A stretch of DNA of 64,000 nt from Actinomadura rudentiformis. GTDB lineage: Bacteria; Actinomycetota; Actinomycetes; Streptosporangiales; Streptosporangiaceae. Below the pieces are notes generated by a model, which worked only from the letters and a program-made list of their open reading frames with translations, did not search any database and was not told the DNA's origin. This document shows positions 1 through 8,246 of this stretch, one piece after another. The stretch lies in assembly GCF_008923185.1 (NCBI RefSeq), contig NZ_WBMT01000021.1:124001-188000 (forward strand). The letters are read 5' to 3'. The first letter of the stretch is position 1. Every line of letters begins with the position of its first letter. The translations under genes were made by a program, and so were the position numbers.

Positions 1-1269
1 CTGCCGCTCCCAGGTCTCACGCTGCTCGTCGAAGCCCTCGAGCCACTCGCCGGTCTCGGCGTCGAAGCCCTCGGGGTACTTGTAGTTGCCCTGCTCGTCG
101 TACTCGGCGGGCATGCCGTACAGGGTCGGGTCGAACTCCTCTTCCTCGACCACGACGCCCTCGTTGGCCTGCTTGAGCGACAGGCTGATGCGGCGCCGGT
201 CGAGGTCGATGTCGATGATCTTCACGAAGATCTCGTCGCCGACCTGGACGACCTGCTCGGGGATCTCCACGTGGCGCTCGGCCAGCTCGGAGATGTGGAC
301 CAGGCCCTCGATGCCCTCCTCGACACGGACGAACGCGCCGAACGGCACCAGCTTGGTGACGCGGCCGGGCACGACCTGGCCGATCTGGTGGGTCCGGGCG
401 AACTGCTGCCACGGGTCTTCCTGGGTCGCCTTGAGCGACAGGGAGACGCGCTCGCGCTCCATGTCGACGTCCAGGACCTCGACCGTGACCTCCTGGCCCA
501 CCTCGACGACCTCAGACGGGTGGTCGATGTGCTTCCAGGACAGCTCGGAGACGTGCACCAGACCGTCGACGCCGCCCAGGTCCACGAACGCACCGAAGTT
601 GACGATCGAGGAGACCACGCCCTTGCGGACCTGGCCCTTCTGGAGGGTGTTGAGGAAGGTCTGGCGGACCTCGCTCTGGGTCTGCTCCAGCCAGGCACGG
701 CGGGACAGGACCACGTTGTTGCGGTTCTTGTCCAGCTCGATGATCTTGGCTTCGAGCTCGCGGCCGACGTACGGCTGCAGGTCGCGGACCCGGCGCATCT
801 CCACGAGGGAGGCGGGCAGGAAGCCCCGCAGGCCGATGTCCAGGATGAGACCACCCTTGACGACCTCGATGACGGTGCCGGTGACGATGCCGTCCTCGTC
901 CTTGATCTTCTCGATCGTGCCCCAGGCCCGCTCGTACTGAGCGCGCTTCTTGGACAGGATCAGACGGCCTTCCTTGTCCTCCTTCTGAAGGACGAGGGCC
1001 TCGACGTGGTCTCCGACGGTGACGACCTCGTTGGGGTCGACATCGTGCTTGATGGAGAGCTCGCGAGAGGGAATGACACCCTCGGTCTTGTAGCCGATGT
1101 CGAGGAGGACCTCGTCACGATCGACCTTGACGACGGTGCCTTCGACAATGTCGCCGTCGTTGAAGTACTTGATGGTCTCATCGATCGCCGCGAGGAATGC
1201 TTCCTCGGAGCCGATGTCATTGACCGCTACCTGCGGGGTGGTCGAGGTGGCCTCGGTGCTACTCGTCAT
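1..1269 (-). CDS. rpsA: 30S ribosomal protein S1 (3' end cut by window)
   Basis: Ribosomal protein S1 binds mRNA on the small subunit and helps load it for translation. 423 codons are visible and the C-terminus runs off the left edge. Four S1 (OB-fold) repeats can be read at about residues 36-105, 124-190, 208-276 and 293-363; repeat 3 and 4 carry the typical VNFGAFVDLGGVDGLVHVS and VPFGAFVRVEEGIEGLVHIS cores. After repeat 4 comes an acidic stretch (VVVEEEEFDPTLYGM) and a Tyr/Glu-rich tail, as in other high-GC Gram-positive S1 proteins, which are near 480-500 residues. The start is the ATG at 1267-1269 (MTSSTEATSTTP); a GGAG lies 11 bases upstream. The 220 bases upstream hold no gene and presumably the promoter; a TATAAG on the minus strand at 1325-1330 is only a weak -10 candidate. 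Confidence 0.97.
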   Translation of the reverse strand, partial: MTSSTEATSTTPQVAVNDIGSEEAFLAAIDETIKYFNDGDIVEGTVVKVDRDEVLLDIGYKTEGVIPSRELSIKHDVDPNEVVTVGDHVEALVLQKEDKEGRLILSKKRAQYERAWGTIEKIKDEDGIVTGTVIEVVKGGLILDIGLRGFLPASLVEMRRVRDLQPYVGRELEAKIIELDKNRNNVVLSRRAWLEQTQSEVRQTFLNTLQKGQVRKGVVSSIVNFGAFVDLGGVDGLVHVSELSWKHIDHPSEVVEVGQEVTVEVLDVDMERERVSLSLKATQEDPWQQFARTHQIGQVVPGRVTKLVPFGAFVRVEEGIEGLVHISELAERHVEIPEQVVQVGDEIFVKIIDIDLDRRRISLSLKQANEGVVVEEEEFDPTLYGMPAEYDEQGNYKYPEGFDAETGEWLEGFDEQRETWERQ

Positions 1270-1489
1270 GTGTCGGCTGGCTCCGGATACGGACATGCGT
1301 AGGTGTCATCAACGCGCGGAGGGCCTTATATCCGCCCTGCCGAGGACCGGGAAGGGACGCAGCCTGAGCGACGTCAATGAACCGAACCGAAGTCAACGAC
1401 CTGACCGAGCGCGAGCCTGCTCCGTCTGAAGCACGCGCAAGCCCACAGCGCAGCGATCAGGATATGGGACGAGACACGTGCGGTCAATC

Positions 1490-1514
1490 GGAGGGGGCCT
1501 GCTTGTGCCCCTCC
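1490..1514 (-). terminator. Hairpin downstream of the deacetylase gene
   Basis: A perfect 7-bp inverted repeat (GGAGGGG / CCCCTCC) with an 11-base loop begins three bases after the deacetylase stop codon. There is no T-run after it, so it may be a factor-independent terminator of the U-less actinobacterial kind or only an mRNA 3' end. Confidence 0.4.
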
Positions 1515-1516
1515 AC

Positions 1517-2623
1517 TCAGTAGGAACGCCCAAAGGGCCGGTACTTCTTGGCGAGCAACCTCTCGTCCGACGCCCTGAATGAAATGGTATTCGGATCGCC
1601 ATCCGATGTGTACCGCGTGTCCGGATCCTTGTTCAGCTTGTCCAGCCAGGCGATCGAGCAGAACTCCCGGCAGTCGTTTTCGCTGATCTTGCCCTCGGAT
1701 CGCACCCGCAGGATCGCGAACGGGTCGAAGTCCTTGTCGAACGGCGAGCCGGAGGGCTTCCAGCCGGCCAGCAGGACCCCCTTGAAGTCGTACTCCCCGT
1801 CCTTCTTCTGGGCCCAGGACCGCTTCTCGGGCACCGACCCGAACGGGTAGGCGAGCGTCGCCGCATGCGTCCCCGTCAACGAGAAGATCTTGCTCTCCAT
1901 CCCCCCGATCTCCTTCTGGACCTCCTTCTGGGACAGCTGCGAGAGGTCCGGATGGCTCACCGTGTGGTTGCCCAGGTCGAACCCGTGCTGCTGGAGCCAC
2001 TTGAGCCCCGCGCCCGCCTGGTCGCCCATCCCGAAGAGATCGTCGTTCAGGTAGAACGTCGCGACCGGCCGGAACCCCGGGAACTTGGCCGCGACCTCCA
2101 TCAGGATCGCCACGGCCGTGTCGGGCTTGGGCCTGCCCTGCGCGTCGAGCCCGAAATGACCGGGGGTGCTGTCGTCGAAGGTCAAGACCACCGGATGTTT
2201 ACCGAGCGGCACATCGATCCGCCCGCTCACCAGCTCGGCCGCCGTGATGGGCACATAGCCCTCCTTGGCGAGCCGGGTCACCTCGTTCCGGAACTCGGTG
2301 ACCGACCGGTCCAGCGACAGCTCGGTCTTCTTCATGATCCGGTGGTACATGAGCACCGGGATCTCGCCCAGCTCGTTGGCCTTGGCCGACACCGCCGCCG
2401 GACTCGCCGCCCCGATCTTGACCGGCCCCGTCGGCGTCGCCGACGGCGTGGCGGCCCCCGCAGGCCTGGCCGTGGCCGTGACACCCGGTGAGGCCTTGCC
2501 TCGCTGCGCCGCCCGTGCCGCGTCCGCAGGGGGCTTCTCATCGCGCCGGGCCCCTGGCAGCGTGAGCCCGAGGACCACCGCACAAACGATCAGGAAACCG
2601 GCGAGCTTGTGGAGGGTTGGCAC
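1517..2623 (-). CDS. Secreted or membrane-anchored polysaccharide deacetylase
   Basis: A NodB-homology carbohydrate esterase 4 protein of 368 residues, expected to remove N- or O-acetyl groups from cell-wall or extracellular glycans using a metal ion. The first 25 residues (LAGFLIVCAVVLGLTL) form a signal peptide or anchor, followed by an Ala/Pro/Thr-rich linker of about 75 residues. The catalytic domain starts at PVLMYHRI; motif 1 is VVLTFDDS with the catalytic and metal Asp, motif 2 is HTVSHPDL with the metal His pair. The start is uncertain: GTG at 2621-2623 has GGGAGG only three bases upstream; GTG at 2650 gives nine more residues but has no ribosome site. Substrate cannot be read from sequence. 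Confidence 0.88.
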   Translation of the reverse strand: MPTLHKLAGFLIVCAVVLGLTLPGARRDEKPPADAARAAQRGKASPGVTATARPAGAATPSATPTGPVKIGAASPAAVSAKANELGEIPVLMYHRIMKKTELSLDRSVTEFRNEVTRLAKEGYVPITAAELVSGRIDVPLGKHPVVLTFDDSTPGHFGLDAQGRPKPDTAVAILMEVAAKFPGFRPVATFYLNDDLFGMGDQAGAGLKWLQQHGFDLGNHTVSHPDLSQLSQKEVQKEIGGMESKIFSLTGTHAATLAYPFGSVPEKRSWAQKKDGEYDFKGVLLAGWKPSGSPFDKDFDPFAILRVRSEGKISENDCREFCSIAWLDKLNKDPDTRYTSDGDPNTISFRASDERLLAKKYRPFGRSY

Positions 2624-2692
2624 AGGCCTCCCGTCGATCGTCACTGACACGACCAGAACAGCCTAGGGCCGCCCGCACCCACTCGAACAGAA

Positions 2693-2724
2693 GGCCGGAC
2701 GCCCCACAAGGGAAACGCCCGGCC
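2693..2724 (-). terminator. Hairpin after the coiled-coil gene
   Basis: A 9-bp stem with one G-T pair and a 14-base loop lies 17 bases past the stop of the coiled-coil gene on the minus strand and is followed by a moderately T-rich stretch. It separates this gene from the deacetylase. Confidence 0.45.
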
Positions 2725-2740
2725 ATCTGAGCCGACCCGG

Positions 2741-3184
2741 CTAGCCCTCGCTCCCCTCAGCCTTTGTCAGCAGACCGACGATCTGCTCGAACCGCTCGTC
2801 GATCTTCTTGTCGATCACGTCGAGCTTCCTGTCGAGTGCATCGACTCTCTGGTTGAGAGCGCTGATCTGGACCTCGACGCGTTCGACCCGGATGTCGGTC
2901 GAACGGAGCCGAACGTTCATTCGCTCGAGCCCGGTGGCCATGTCACCGAGGTCGCCCTCGATCTGGTCGAGGCGAACGCCCTGCTGAAGCAGTCGCCCAC
3001 CGAGGTGATTGAACTGCTTCTTCTGTGTGTTCTCGACCTCCCTGATGAGGTCGTAGACGGCGTAGAACTCGTTGCTGTGCTGGGAGATCTTCCGGTTGAT
3101 CTCTTCGGGGCTCCTGAACATGCGGGGGGCGGCCGCGTCGAACTCTTCCAGCGGAGGGGTGCTGGACTCTTCCGGCGAACTCAC
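2741..3184 (-). CDS. Small coiled-coil protein of unknown function
   Basis: I do not recognise a family. The 147-residue product is soluble and acidic. Residues 1-20 are Ser/Glu/Pro-rich; from about residue 28 to the end there is a long amphipathic helix with heptad spacing of Leu, Val and Ile (for instance VEVQISALNQRVDALDRKL), so it should form a parallel or antiparallel coiled coil much like a tropomyosin-type segment. The GTG start at 3184 is preceded by AGAGAGGA about ten bases upstream. It is a single gene between polA and the deacetylase, with a hairpin on its 3' side. No cysteine, signal or membrane segment is present. The lack of catalytic motifs suggests a scaffold or regulator role, but that is only inference. 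Confidence 0.75.
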   Translation of the reverse strand: MSSPEESSTPPLEEFDAAAPRMFRSPEEINRKISQHSNEFYAVYDLIREVENTQKKQFNHLGGRLLQQGVRLDQIEGDLGDMATGLERMNVRLRSTDIRVERVEVQISALNQRVDALDRKLDVIDKKIDERFEQIVGLLTKAEGSEG

Positions 3185-3342
3185 GTGAGGGTTTCCTCTC
3201 TCGCATCGTTGCGGACCGAAAGGTCATGGGTGGGTTTCGTGTATGGCGGATCGGCGTGGCTGTCGTGTGCCCCTTGCGGGCATCAGAGGGAGCGGCGTCC
3301 TGCTGCGTACGACCGTGACCCAAGGGAGACCTCGGTTGGACC

Positions 3343-3381
3343 GCGAGCCGGGAGTGGCTCGCTGGAGCGATGTTATCGCTC
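3343..3381 (-). terminator. Two hairpins downstream of polA
   Basis: Two consecutive perfect 7-bp hairpins lie within 80 bases after the polA stop: 3365-3371 with 3375-3381 (loop GTT), and 3343-3349 with 3356-3362. Neither has a T-tract. They are the best candidates for the polA transcript end. Confidence 0.4.
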
Positions 3382-3419
3382 TCCGTGCCCGCCGGGCGAC
3401 GGACACGGAGACGGGTCGG

Positions 3420-6134
3420 TCAGTGCGCCGCATCCTGCCAGGTGCGGCCGGTGCCCATGGAGACCTCCAGGGGGGCCTTGAGCTCGTAGGCGCCGACCAT
3501 CTGCTCGCTGACCAGGGCCTTGAGGTCGTCGTGCTCGCCGGGGGCCACTTCGAAGACGAGCTCGTCGTGGACCTGGAGAAGCATGCGGGACCGGAGGCCG
3601 TGGGAGCGCAGGGCCCGGTCGACGTTGAGGCTCGCGACCTTGATGATGTCGGCCGCGGAGCCCTGGATGGGGGCGTTGAGGGCCATGCGTTCGGCCATCT
3701 CGCGGCGCTGGCGGTTGTCGGAGTTGAGGTCGGGCAGGTAGCGGCGGCGGCCGAGGATGGTCTCGGTGTAGCCGTCGTGGCGGGCCTTGGCGACGACGTT
3801 CTGCAGGTAGTCGCGGACGCCGCCGAACTGCTGGAAGTACTCCTCCATGAGGCCGCGCGCCTCGTCCGGCGAGATGCGCAGCTGCTGGGAGAGCCCGAAC
3901 GCCGACAGGCCGTAGGCGAGGCCGTAGTTCATCGCCTTGATCCGGGCGCGCAGCTCCGAGTCGATCTGGTCGGCGGGCAGGTCGAAGACCCGGGACGCCG
4001 TGATCGTGTGGAAGTCGGCCCCGGAGGAGAAGGCGTCCAGGAGCGCCTGGTCCTCCGACAGGTGCGCCATGATCCGCAGCTCGATCTGGCTGTAGTCGGC
4101 GGTCAGGAGCGACTCGTGGTCGGCGCCGACGACGAAGGCCTCGCGGATCTGCCGGCCCTCCGCGGTGCGGATCGGGATGTTCTGCAGGTTGGGGTCGGTG
4201 GAGGAGAGCCGTCCGGTGGCGGCGACCATCTGGTTGAACGTGGTGTGGATGCGACCGGCGTCGTCGGCCATCGGGATGAGCGAGTCGACGATGCTCTTGA
4301 GCTTGGCGACCTCGCGCCAGCGCAGGATGTGCTCCAGGACGGGGTGGCCGTCCTTGGCGAGCAGGCCCGTGAGCGCGTCGGAGTCGGTGGTGTAGCCGGT
4401 CTTGGTGCGCTTGGTCTTGGGGAGGTTGAGCTCCTCGAACAGGACCTGCTGGACCTGTTTCGGCGAGCCCAGGTTGAACTCGTGGCCGACGGCGTCGTGG
4501 GCCAGCTGCTCGGTCTCCTTGACCTGGCCGCCGAGTGAGGCTGACAGGCCGGCCAGGTGGTCGGCGTCGACGGCGATGCCGGCGCGCTCCATGTCGGCCA
4601 GGACGCGGACCAAAGGCAGCTCGACCTCGTGCAGCAGGCGGGTGGCGCCGCGCTTTTCCAGGTCCTTGTCGAAGACGTCGGCCAGCTCGGCGACGGCGCG
4701 GGCGCGGACGGCCAGGTCGTTGGCGGCCTCCTCCTCGCCGGAGCCGTCGAGGGTCAGCTGGCCGGAGTCTTCGGTCTCGCTGCGCAGCTCGCGGTGCAGG
4801 TAGCGCAGGGCCAGGTCGGCCAGGTCGAACGTGCGCTGGCCGGGCAGCGCGAGGTAGGCGGCGAGCGCGGTGTCGCTGGTGAGCCCTTCGAGGGTGAGGC
4901 CGCGGGCGTACAGGGCCAGCATCGGGCCCTTGGCCTCGTGCATGGCCTTGGGGCGGGACGGATCCGCCAGGTAGGCGGCGAGGGCGCGTTCGTCGTCTTC
5001 GATCAGCTCGGCCGGGTCGAGGAAGATCGCGGGGCCCTTCTTGGACGCCGGGTCCGTTCCACGGCGAGCAAGGGAGATCGCGGTCAGCTCGCCGGTGCCG
5101 CGGCCCCAGCTCCCGGTGACGGCGATGCCGATGCGGTCGGCGGTGGTCGCGTTCTGGTCCAGCCAGGCGCCGAGGCCTCCGGGCTCCAGGTGCTCGAGGT
5201 CGATGTCGAAGCCCTCGTCGGCCTCCGGCTCGGGCGCCGAGAGGGACGCGTAGAGGCGCTCGCGCAGCACCCGGAACTGCAGCGAGTCGAAGAGGGCGTG
5301 GATCTCCTCGCGCTCCCACTGGCCCATCGACAGCTGCGGCGGGGTGAGCTCGAGCCCGACCTCGCAGTCGAGCTTGTTGATCTGCTGGTTGCGCAGCACG
5401 TCGCCGAGGTGCTCGCGCAGGTTGTCGCCCGCCTTGCCCTTGATCTCGTCCACGTGGGCGACGAGCTCGTCCAGGCCGCCGTACTTGGCCAGCCACTTGG
5501 CGGCGGTCTTGGGCCCGACGCCGGGCACGCCCGGCAGGTTGTCGCTGCTCTCGCCGACGAGCGCGGCCAGCTCGCGGTAACGCTCGGGCGGGACGCCGTA
5601 CTTGGCCTCGACCGCGGCCGGGTCGTAGCGGCCCAGCTCCGACACGCCACGGATCGGGTAGAGGATCGTGACGTCGTCGTTGACCAGCTGGAACGCGTCG
5701 CGGTCGCCGGTGACGATGAGCGTCTTCATGCCGGCCTCGGTGGCCTGCACCGCGAGCGTGGCGATGACGTCGTCGGCCTCGAACCCCGCCACCGACAGGC
5801 GCGGGATGCGCAGCGCGTCCAGCACCTCGAAGATGAGGCTGATCTGGCTCCGGAACTCGTCGGGGGTCTTCTGCCGGCCGGCCTTGTACTCGACGTACTG
5901 CTCGTGCCGGAACGTCGGCTCGGACCGGTCGAACGCCACCGCGATGTGAGACGGCTGCTCGTCCCGCAGCACGTTGATCAACATCGACGTGAAGCCGTAG
6001 ACCGCGTTGGTCGGCTGCCCGTCGGTCGTCGAGAAGTTTTCGACCGGGAGCGCGAAGAACGCCCGGTAGGCCAGGGAATGCCCGTCGAGGAGGAGGAGCG
6101 TCTGCTTGTCAGGGGTCGATGGTTCTTTCGCCAC
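3420..6134 (-). CDS. polA: DNA polymerase I
   Basis: Repair and Okazaki-fragment polymerase, 904 residues, the usual actinobacterial length. The N-terminal third is the 5'-3' exonuclease/flap nuclease (LLLDGHSLAYRAFFALP, then GFEADDVIATL and TGDRDAFQL acidic motifs and the helix-hairpin-helix GVPGVGPKTAAKWL). The middle domain has the fold-length of a 3'-5' exonuclease but lacks the DxE carboxylates (GIAVTGSWGRG at that place), so no proofreading is expected. The polymerase domain shows motif A (ADYSQIELRIMAH), motif B (KAMNYGLAYG) and motif C (LLQVHDELVFE). The O-helix residue that is Phe in E. coli is Tyr here, as in mycobacteria. Start is GTG at 6134; no alternative in-frame start is better. 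It is divergent from the thioesterase gene, 45 bases away. Confidence 0.97.
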   Translation of the reverse strand: MAKEPSTPDKQTLLLLDGHSLAYRAFFALPVENFSTTDGQPTNAVYGFTSMLINVLRDEQPSHIAVAFDRSEPTFRHEQYVEYKAGRQKTPDEFRSQISLIFEVLDALRIPRLSVAGFEADDVIATLAVQATEAGMKTLIVTGDRDAFQLVNDDVTILYPIRGVSELGRYDPAAVEAKYGVPPERYRELAALVGESSDNLPGVPGVGPKTAAKWLAKYGGLDELVAHVDEIKGKAGDNLREHLGDVLRNQQINKLDCEVGLELTPPQLSMGQWEREEIHALFDSLQFRVLRERLYASLSAPEPEADEGFDIDLEHLEPGGLGAWLDQNATTADRIGIAVTGSWGRGTGELTAISLARRGTDPASKKGPAIFLDPAELIEDDERALAAYLADPSRPKAMHEAKGPMLALYARGLTLEGLTSDTALAAYLALPGQRTFDLADLALRYLHRELRSETEDSGQLTLDGSGEEEAANDLAVRARAVAELADVFDKDLEKRGATRLLHEVELPLVRVLADMERAGIAVDADHLAGLSASLGGQVKETEQLAHDAVGHEFNLGSPKQVQQVLFEELNLPKTKRTKTGYTTDSDALTGLLAKDGHPVLEHILRWREVAKLKSIVDSLIPMADDAGRIHTTFNQMVAATGRLSSTDPNLQNIPIRTAEGRQIREAFVVGADHESLLTADYSQIELRIMAHLSEDQALLDAFSSGADFHTITASRVFDLPADQIDSELRARIKAMNYGLAYGLSAFGLSQQLRISPDEARGLMEEYFQQFGGVRDYLQNVVAKARHDGYTETILGRRRYLPDLNSDNRQRREMAERMALNAPIQGSAADIIKVASLNVDRALRSHGLRSRMLLQVHDELVFEVAPGEHDDLKALVSEQMVGAYELKAPLEVSMGTGRTWQDAAH

Positions 6135-6179
6135 ACCAGGACTCTAGTCTGCCCGTACGACAGTTTGAGGGAGGCATAC

Positions 6180-6611
6180 GTGACTGACACCGCCGATCAG
6201 CGGGCGAAGATCTTGGAGGAACGCGGGATCGACGCCCACGGCGATCTGGCGCAGGCGATGGGGGTCGAGTACCTGGAGGCCTCACCGGAGCGCGTCGTCG
6301 GCCGCATGCCGGTGAAGGGCAACACCCAGCCGTACGGCCTCCTGCACGGCGGCGCCTCCTGCGTCCTCGCCGAGTCGGTCGGCTCCGTCGGCGCCGCCCT
6401 CACCGCGGGCGAGGGCCGCATCGCCGTCGGCATCGAGATCAGTGCCACCCACCACCGCTCCGCCACCGAGGGCTTCGTGACCGCCGTCGCCACCCGAGTC
6501 CACGGCGGCCGCACGCTCGCGACCTACGACATCGCGATCACCGACGACCAGGACCGCCGCGTCTGCACCGCCCGGCTCACCTGCATGCTCCGCGACGCCC
6601 CCGCTTCTTGA
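6180..6611 (+). CDS. Hotdog-fold acyl-CoA thioesterase (PaaI/YdiI type)
   Basis: A 143-residue single-hotdog thioesterase. The signature YGLLHGGASCVLAESVGS matches the 4HBT group that includes 1,4-dihydroxynaphthoyl-CoA thioesterase MenI/YdiI and EntH, in which the Glu of the LAE triplet acts as general base and the GG of HGG binds the thioester carbonyl. The later GIEISATHHRSATEG matches the second half of the active site groove. Likely substrates are therefore aromatic acyl-CoAs, possibly the menaquinone precursor, but the family is promiscuous. The start GTG at 6180 has GGGAGG five bases upstream. It is a single gene divergent from polA; its 3' side faces a convergent gene across a large inverted repeat. 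Confidence 0.88.
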   Translation: MTDTADQRAKILEERGIDAHGDLAQAMGVEYLEASPERVVGRMPVKGNTQPYGLLHGGASCVLAESVGSVGAALTAGEGRIAVGIEISATHHRSATEGFVTAVATRVHGGRTLATYDIAITDDQDRRVCTARLTCMLRDAPAS

Positions 6612-6708
6612 CACGACGCCCCCATTTCCTGACAACAGGATCTTTCTCGGGTCAAGTCGCGACTTCCTTTGCGGTCGGCGTTGAACGGTCGGTAGCGTGG
6701 ATTGGAAC

Positions 6709-6781
6709 GGCCCGGGATCACCGAGTAGACAACGTACGTGTCCGGGGAAGGCCCGTGCGGCCCCAAAGGTGATCCCGGGCC
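6709..6781. terminator. Bidirectional inverted repeat between convergent genes
   Basis: Perfect 14-bp arms (GGCCCGGGATCACC at 6709-6722 and its complement at 6768-6781) enclose a 45-base centre that can itself fold. The element sits between the 3' ends of the thioesterase gene and the opposing gene, which fits a two-way terminator. Confidence 0.55.
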
Positions 6782-6782
6782 C

Positions 6783-6818
6783 GAGCACGTTCAGCCCACC
6801 GAGCACGTTCAGCCCACC
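6783..6818. repeat. 18-bp tandem duplication across a stop codon
   Basis: Two exact head-to-tail copies of GAGCACGTTCAGCCCACC (6783-6800 and 6801-6818). The stop codon of the leftward gene lies in the second copy, so the first copy is a duplicated gene end now outside the reading frame. Confidence 0.9.
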
Positions 6819-7543
6819 TGGCACAGTGTGTCGGCGTCCGGGATACAGGCGGGCGACGTGTCGAGCTTCCGCCCGCTCGGCCGATCCTCGAAGGTGACCG
6901 TGTCGCGGTGGCCCGACAGTGGCCGGCTGGACGCGAAGACTCCCAGACGCAGCGCGCGAGGCCTCGGCGGCCCGCCTTCGACCGCTTCTTCCGGGGTCGG
7001 CACGGCGTCACGGGGAACGACGGCACGTGCATCCACGAGCACCGTCGCTCCTTTGGGCACAGGGAGCAGGGCCCCCGTGTCCTGCCCCCTCCCTCCGAGA
7101 CACGGCAGGATGTGCCTGTGCGAGCTCGCGGTTCCCCCGTCGACCCGGATGCTGAGCTCGGCCACCGCTTCGAGGTAGTTGTTGCATGCCAGGCGCAATC
7201 TGAGCGGCTCGTCCACGCGCCGCACCCGCATGGACACGTAGTCGCCCTGAGGCCAGGTGAACACCACTGAGGCCAGCTGACGGCCCGGTCCCTCTCCGAA
7301 CGCAGGCGCCGCCGGCACCTGTGCCGCCGCCGGCAGACGATCGCCGGTCTCCCCTTGCGCGAGTGGCAGGGCGACCGCCACCGCCACCGCGATCGCCGCG
7401 ATCGAGCCGGCCGTCCGCCGCCGTCGGCGCGCGCGCCGGATGCGAGCCCGCACCTGTCGTACGCGGTCGGCGTTGGGCGCCGGCGCTTCACCACGGCGGG
7501 CCGCGAACGCCCTCCGCACCAGGTCTTCCTCGGTCGTCGGCAT
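6809..7543 (-). CDS. Single-pass membrane protein, partner of the SigE-family sigma factor
   Basis: 244-residue protein with a basic cytoplasmic segment (many Arg at about 24-40), one membrane helix near residues 40-58 (TAGSIAAIAVAVAVALPLA) and a C-terminal domain of about 185 residues predicted outside the cell, with a few cysteines. It lacks the HxxxCxxC zinc motif of ZAS anti-sigma factors. It starts at ATG 7543, five bases after the sigma gene stop, so the two are co-translated; in actinobacteria SigE-family sigma genes are commonly followed by such a membrane protein. A role in sensing or in holding the sigma factor is inference from context. The 3' end carries a tandem duplication. Confidence 0.72.
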   Translation of the reverse strand: MPTTEEDLVRRAFAARRGEAPAPNADRVRQVRARIRRARRRRRTAGSIAAIAVAVAVALPLAQGETGDRLPAAAQVPAAPAFGEGPGRQLASVVFTWPQGDYVSMRVRRVDEPLRLRLACNNYLEAVAELSIRVDGGTASSHRHILPCLGGRGQDTGALLPVPKGATVLVDARAVVPRDAVPTPEEAVEGGPPRPRALRLGVFASSRPLSGHRDTVTFEDRPSGRKLDTSPACIPDADTLCQVG

Positions 7544-7548
7544 CCGGC

Positions 7549-8049
7549 TCAGGCCCCCTCGATGACGGGAAGCGGGACGATCGATTCGTCCGCCCGCAAC
7601 TTGGTCAAGGCCTTGCTGGTCTGGCTCTTGACGGTCCCCTCCGTGCAACCGAGGATCTCCGCCACCTCCCCGATCGTGAGCTCCTCGTAGTAGCGGAGCA
7701 CGAGCACGGCGCGCTGCCGGCGCGGGAGCCTGCCCACCGCCTGCCAGATCGCGTCACGATCGTCGTAGCTGCGGTACTCGTCCGGGCCGTCCACGCGTTC
7801 GGGCAGGTCGGCCGAGGGGTCCTCGCCACCCCACCTCCGCCACCAGGAGATGTAGGTGTTGACCACGACCTTCCGGACGTACGCGTCGGGCGACTCAGCC
7901 AGCCTCGGCCACGCCCGCCAGGCCTTGACCAGCGCCTCCTGCAGCAGATCCTCAGCGGTCGCCCAGTTGCGCGTCAGCAGGTAGGCGGTCAGCAGCAGGC
8001 CCTCCCCGCGCGAGGCCACGAACTCCGGATAGTCAGACCGGTCCGCCAC
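7549..8049 (-). CDS. SigE-family RNA polymerase sigma factor (ECF)
   Basis: 166-residue ECF sigma factor of the actinobacterial SigE family, directing RNA polymerase to a small stress or envelope regulon. Region 2 is at about residues 15-80 (LLTAYLLTRNWATAEDLLQ, with the DLLQE core) and region 4 at 105-155 (RQRAVLVLRYYEELTIGE, then EILGCTEGTVKSQTSKAL helix-turn-helix). The start GTG at 8049 has GGGAGGG seven bases upstream; a TTG at 8064 is possible but worse. It heads a two-gene operon with the membrane protein downstream. Its target promoters are not evident in this window. Region 1.1 and region 3 are absent, as expected. Confidence 0.9.
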   Translation of the reverse strand: MADRSDYPEFVASRGEGLLLTAYLLTRNWATAEDLLQEALVKAWRAWPRLAESPDAYVRKVVVNTYISWWRRWGGEDPSADLPERVDGPDEYRSYDDRDAIWQAVGRLPRRQRAVLVLRYYEELTIGEVAEILGCTEGTVKSQTSKALTKLRADESIVPLPVIEGA

Positions 8050-8246
8050 GTGCCGCCCTCCCAATCCGCCACTTCTCGGGATCTATTACGCGGAGCGACA
8101 CTCCAAGGTTGCCCGGCGAGACACTCTTTTTCGAGACCCGGACAGGCGCGGCATGTGACCGGCTAAGGGCGGTCACCGGTTGCGGTTCGGTTGCAAAAGG
8201 GTCTGCGGTGTTCCTGCGGATGAGGGACGCTGCCTACCGTCGCGTC

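Noticed and set aside
1325-1330. TATAAG as the rpsA -10 element.
   Set aside because: No matching -35 at 16-19 bases; kept only as weak candidate.
4557-6611. A plus-strand open frame running through polA into the thioesterase.
   Set aside because: Only its last 143 residues match a known family and there is a clear ribosome site at 6180; the rest is antisense of polA.
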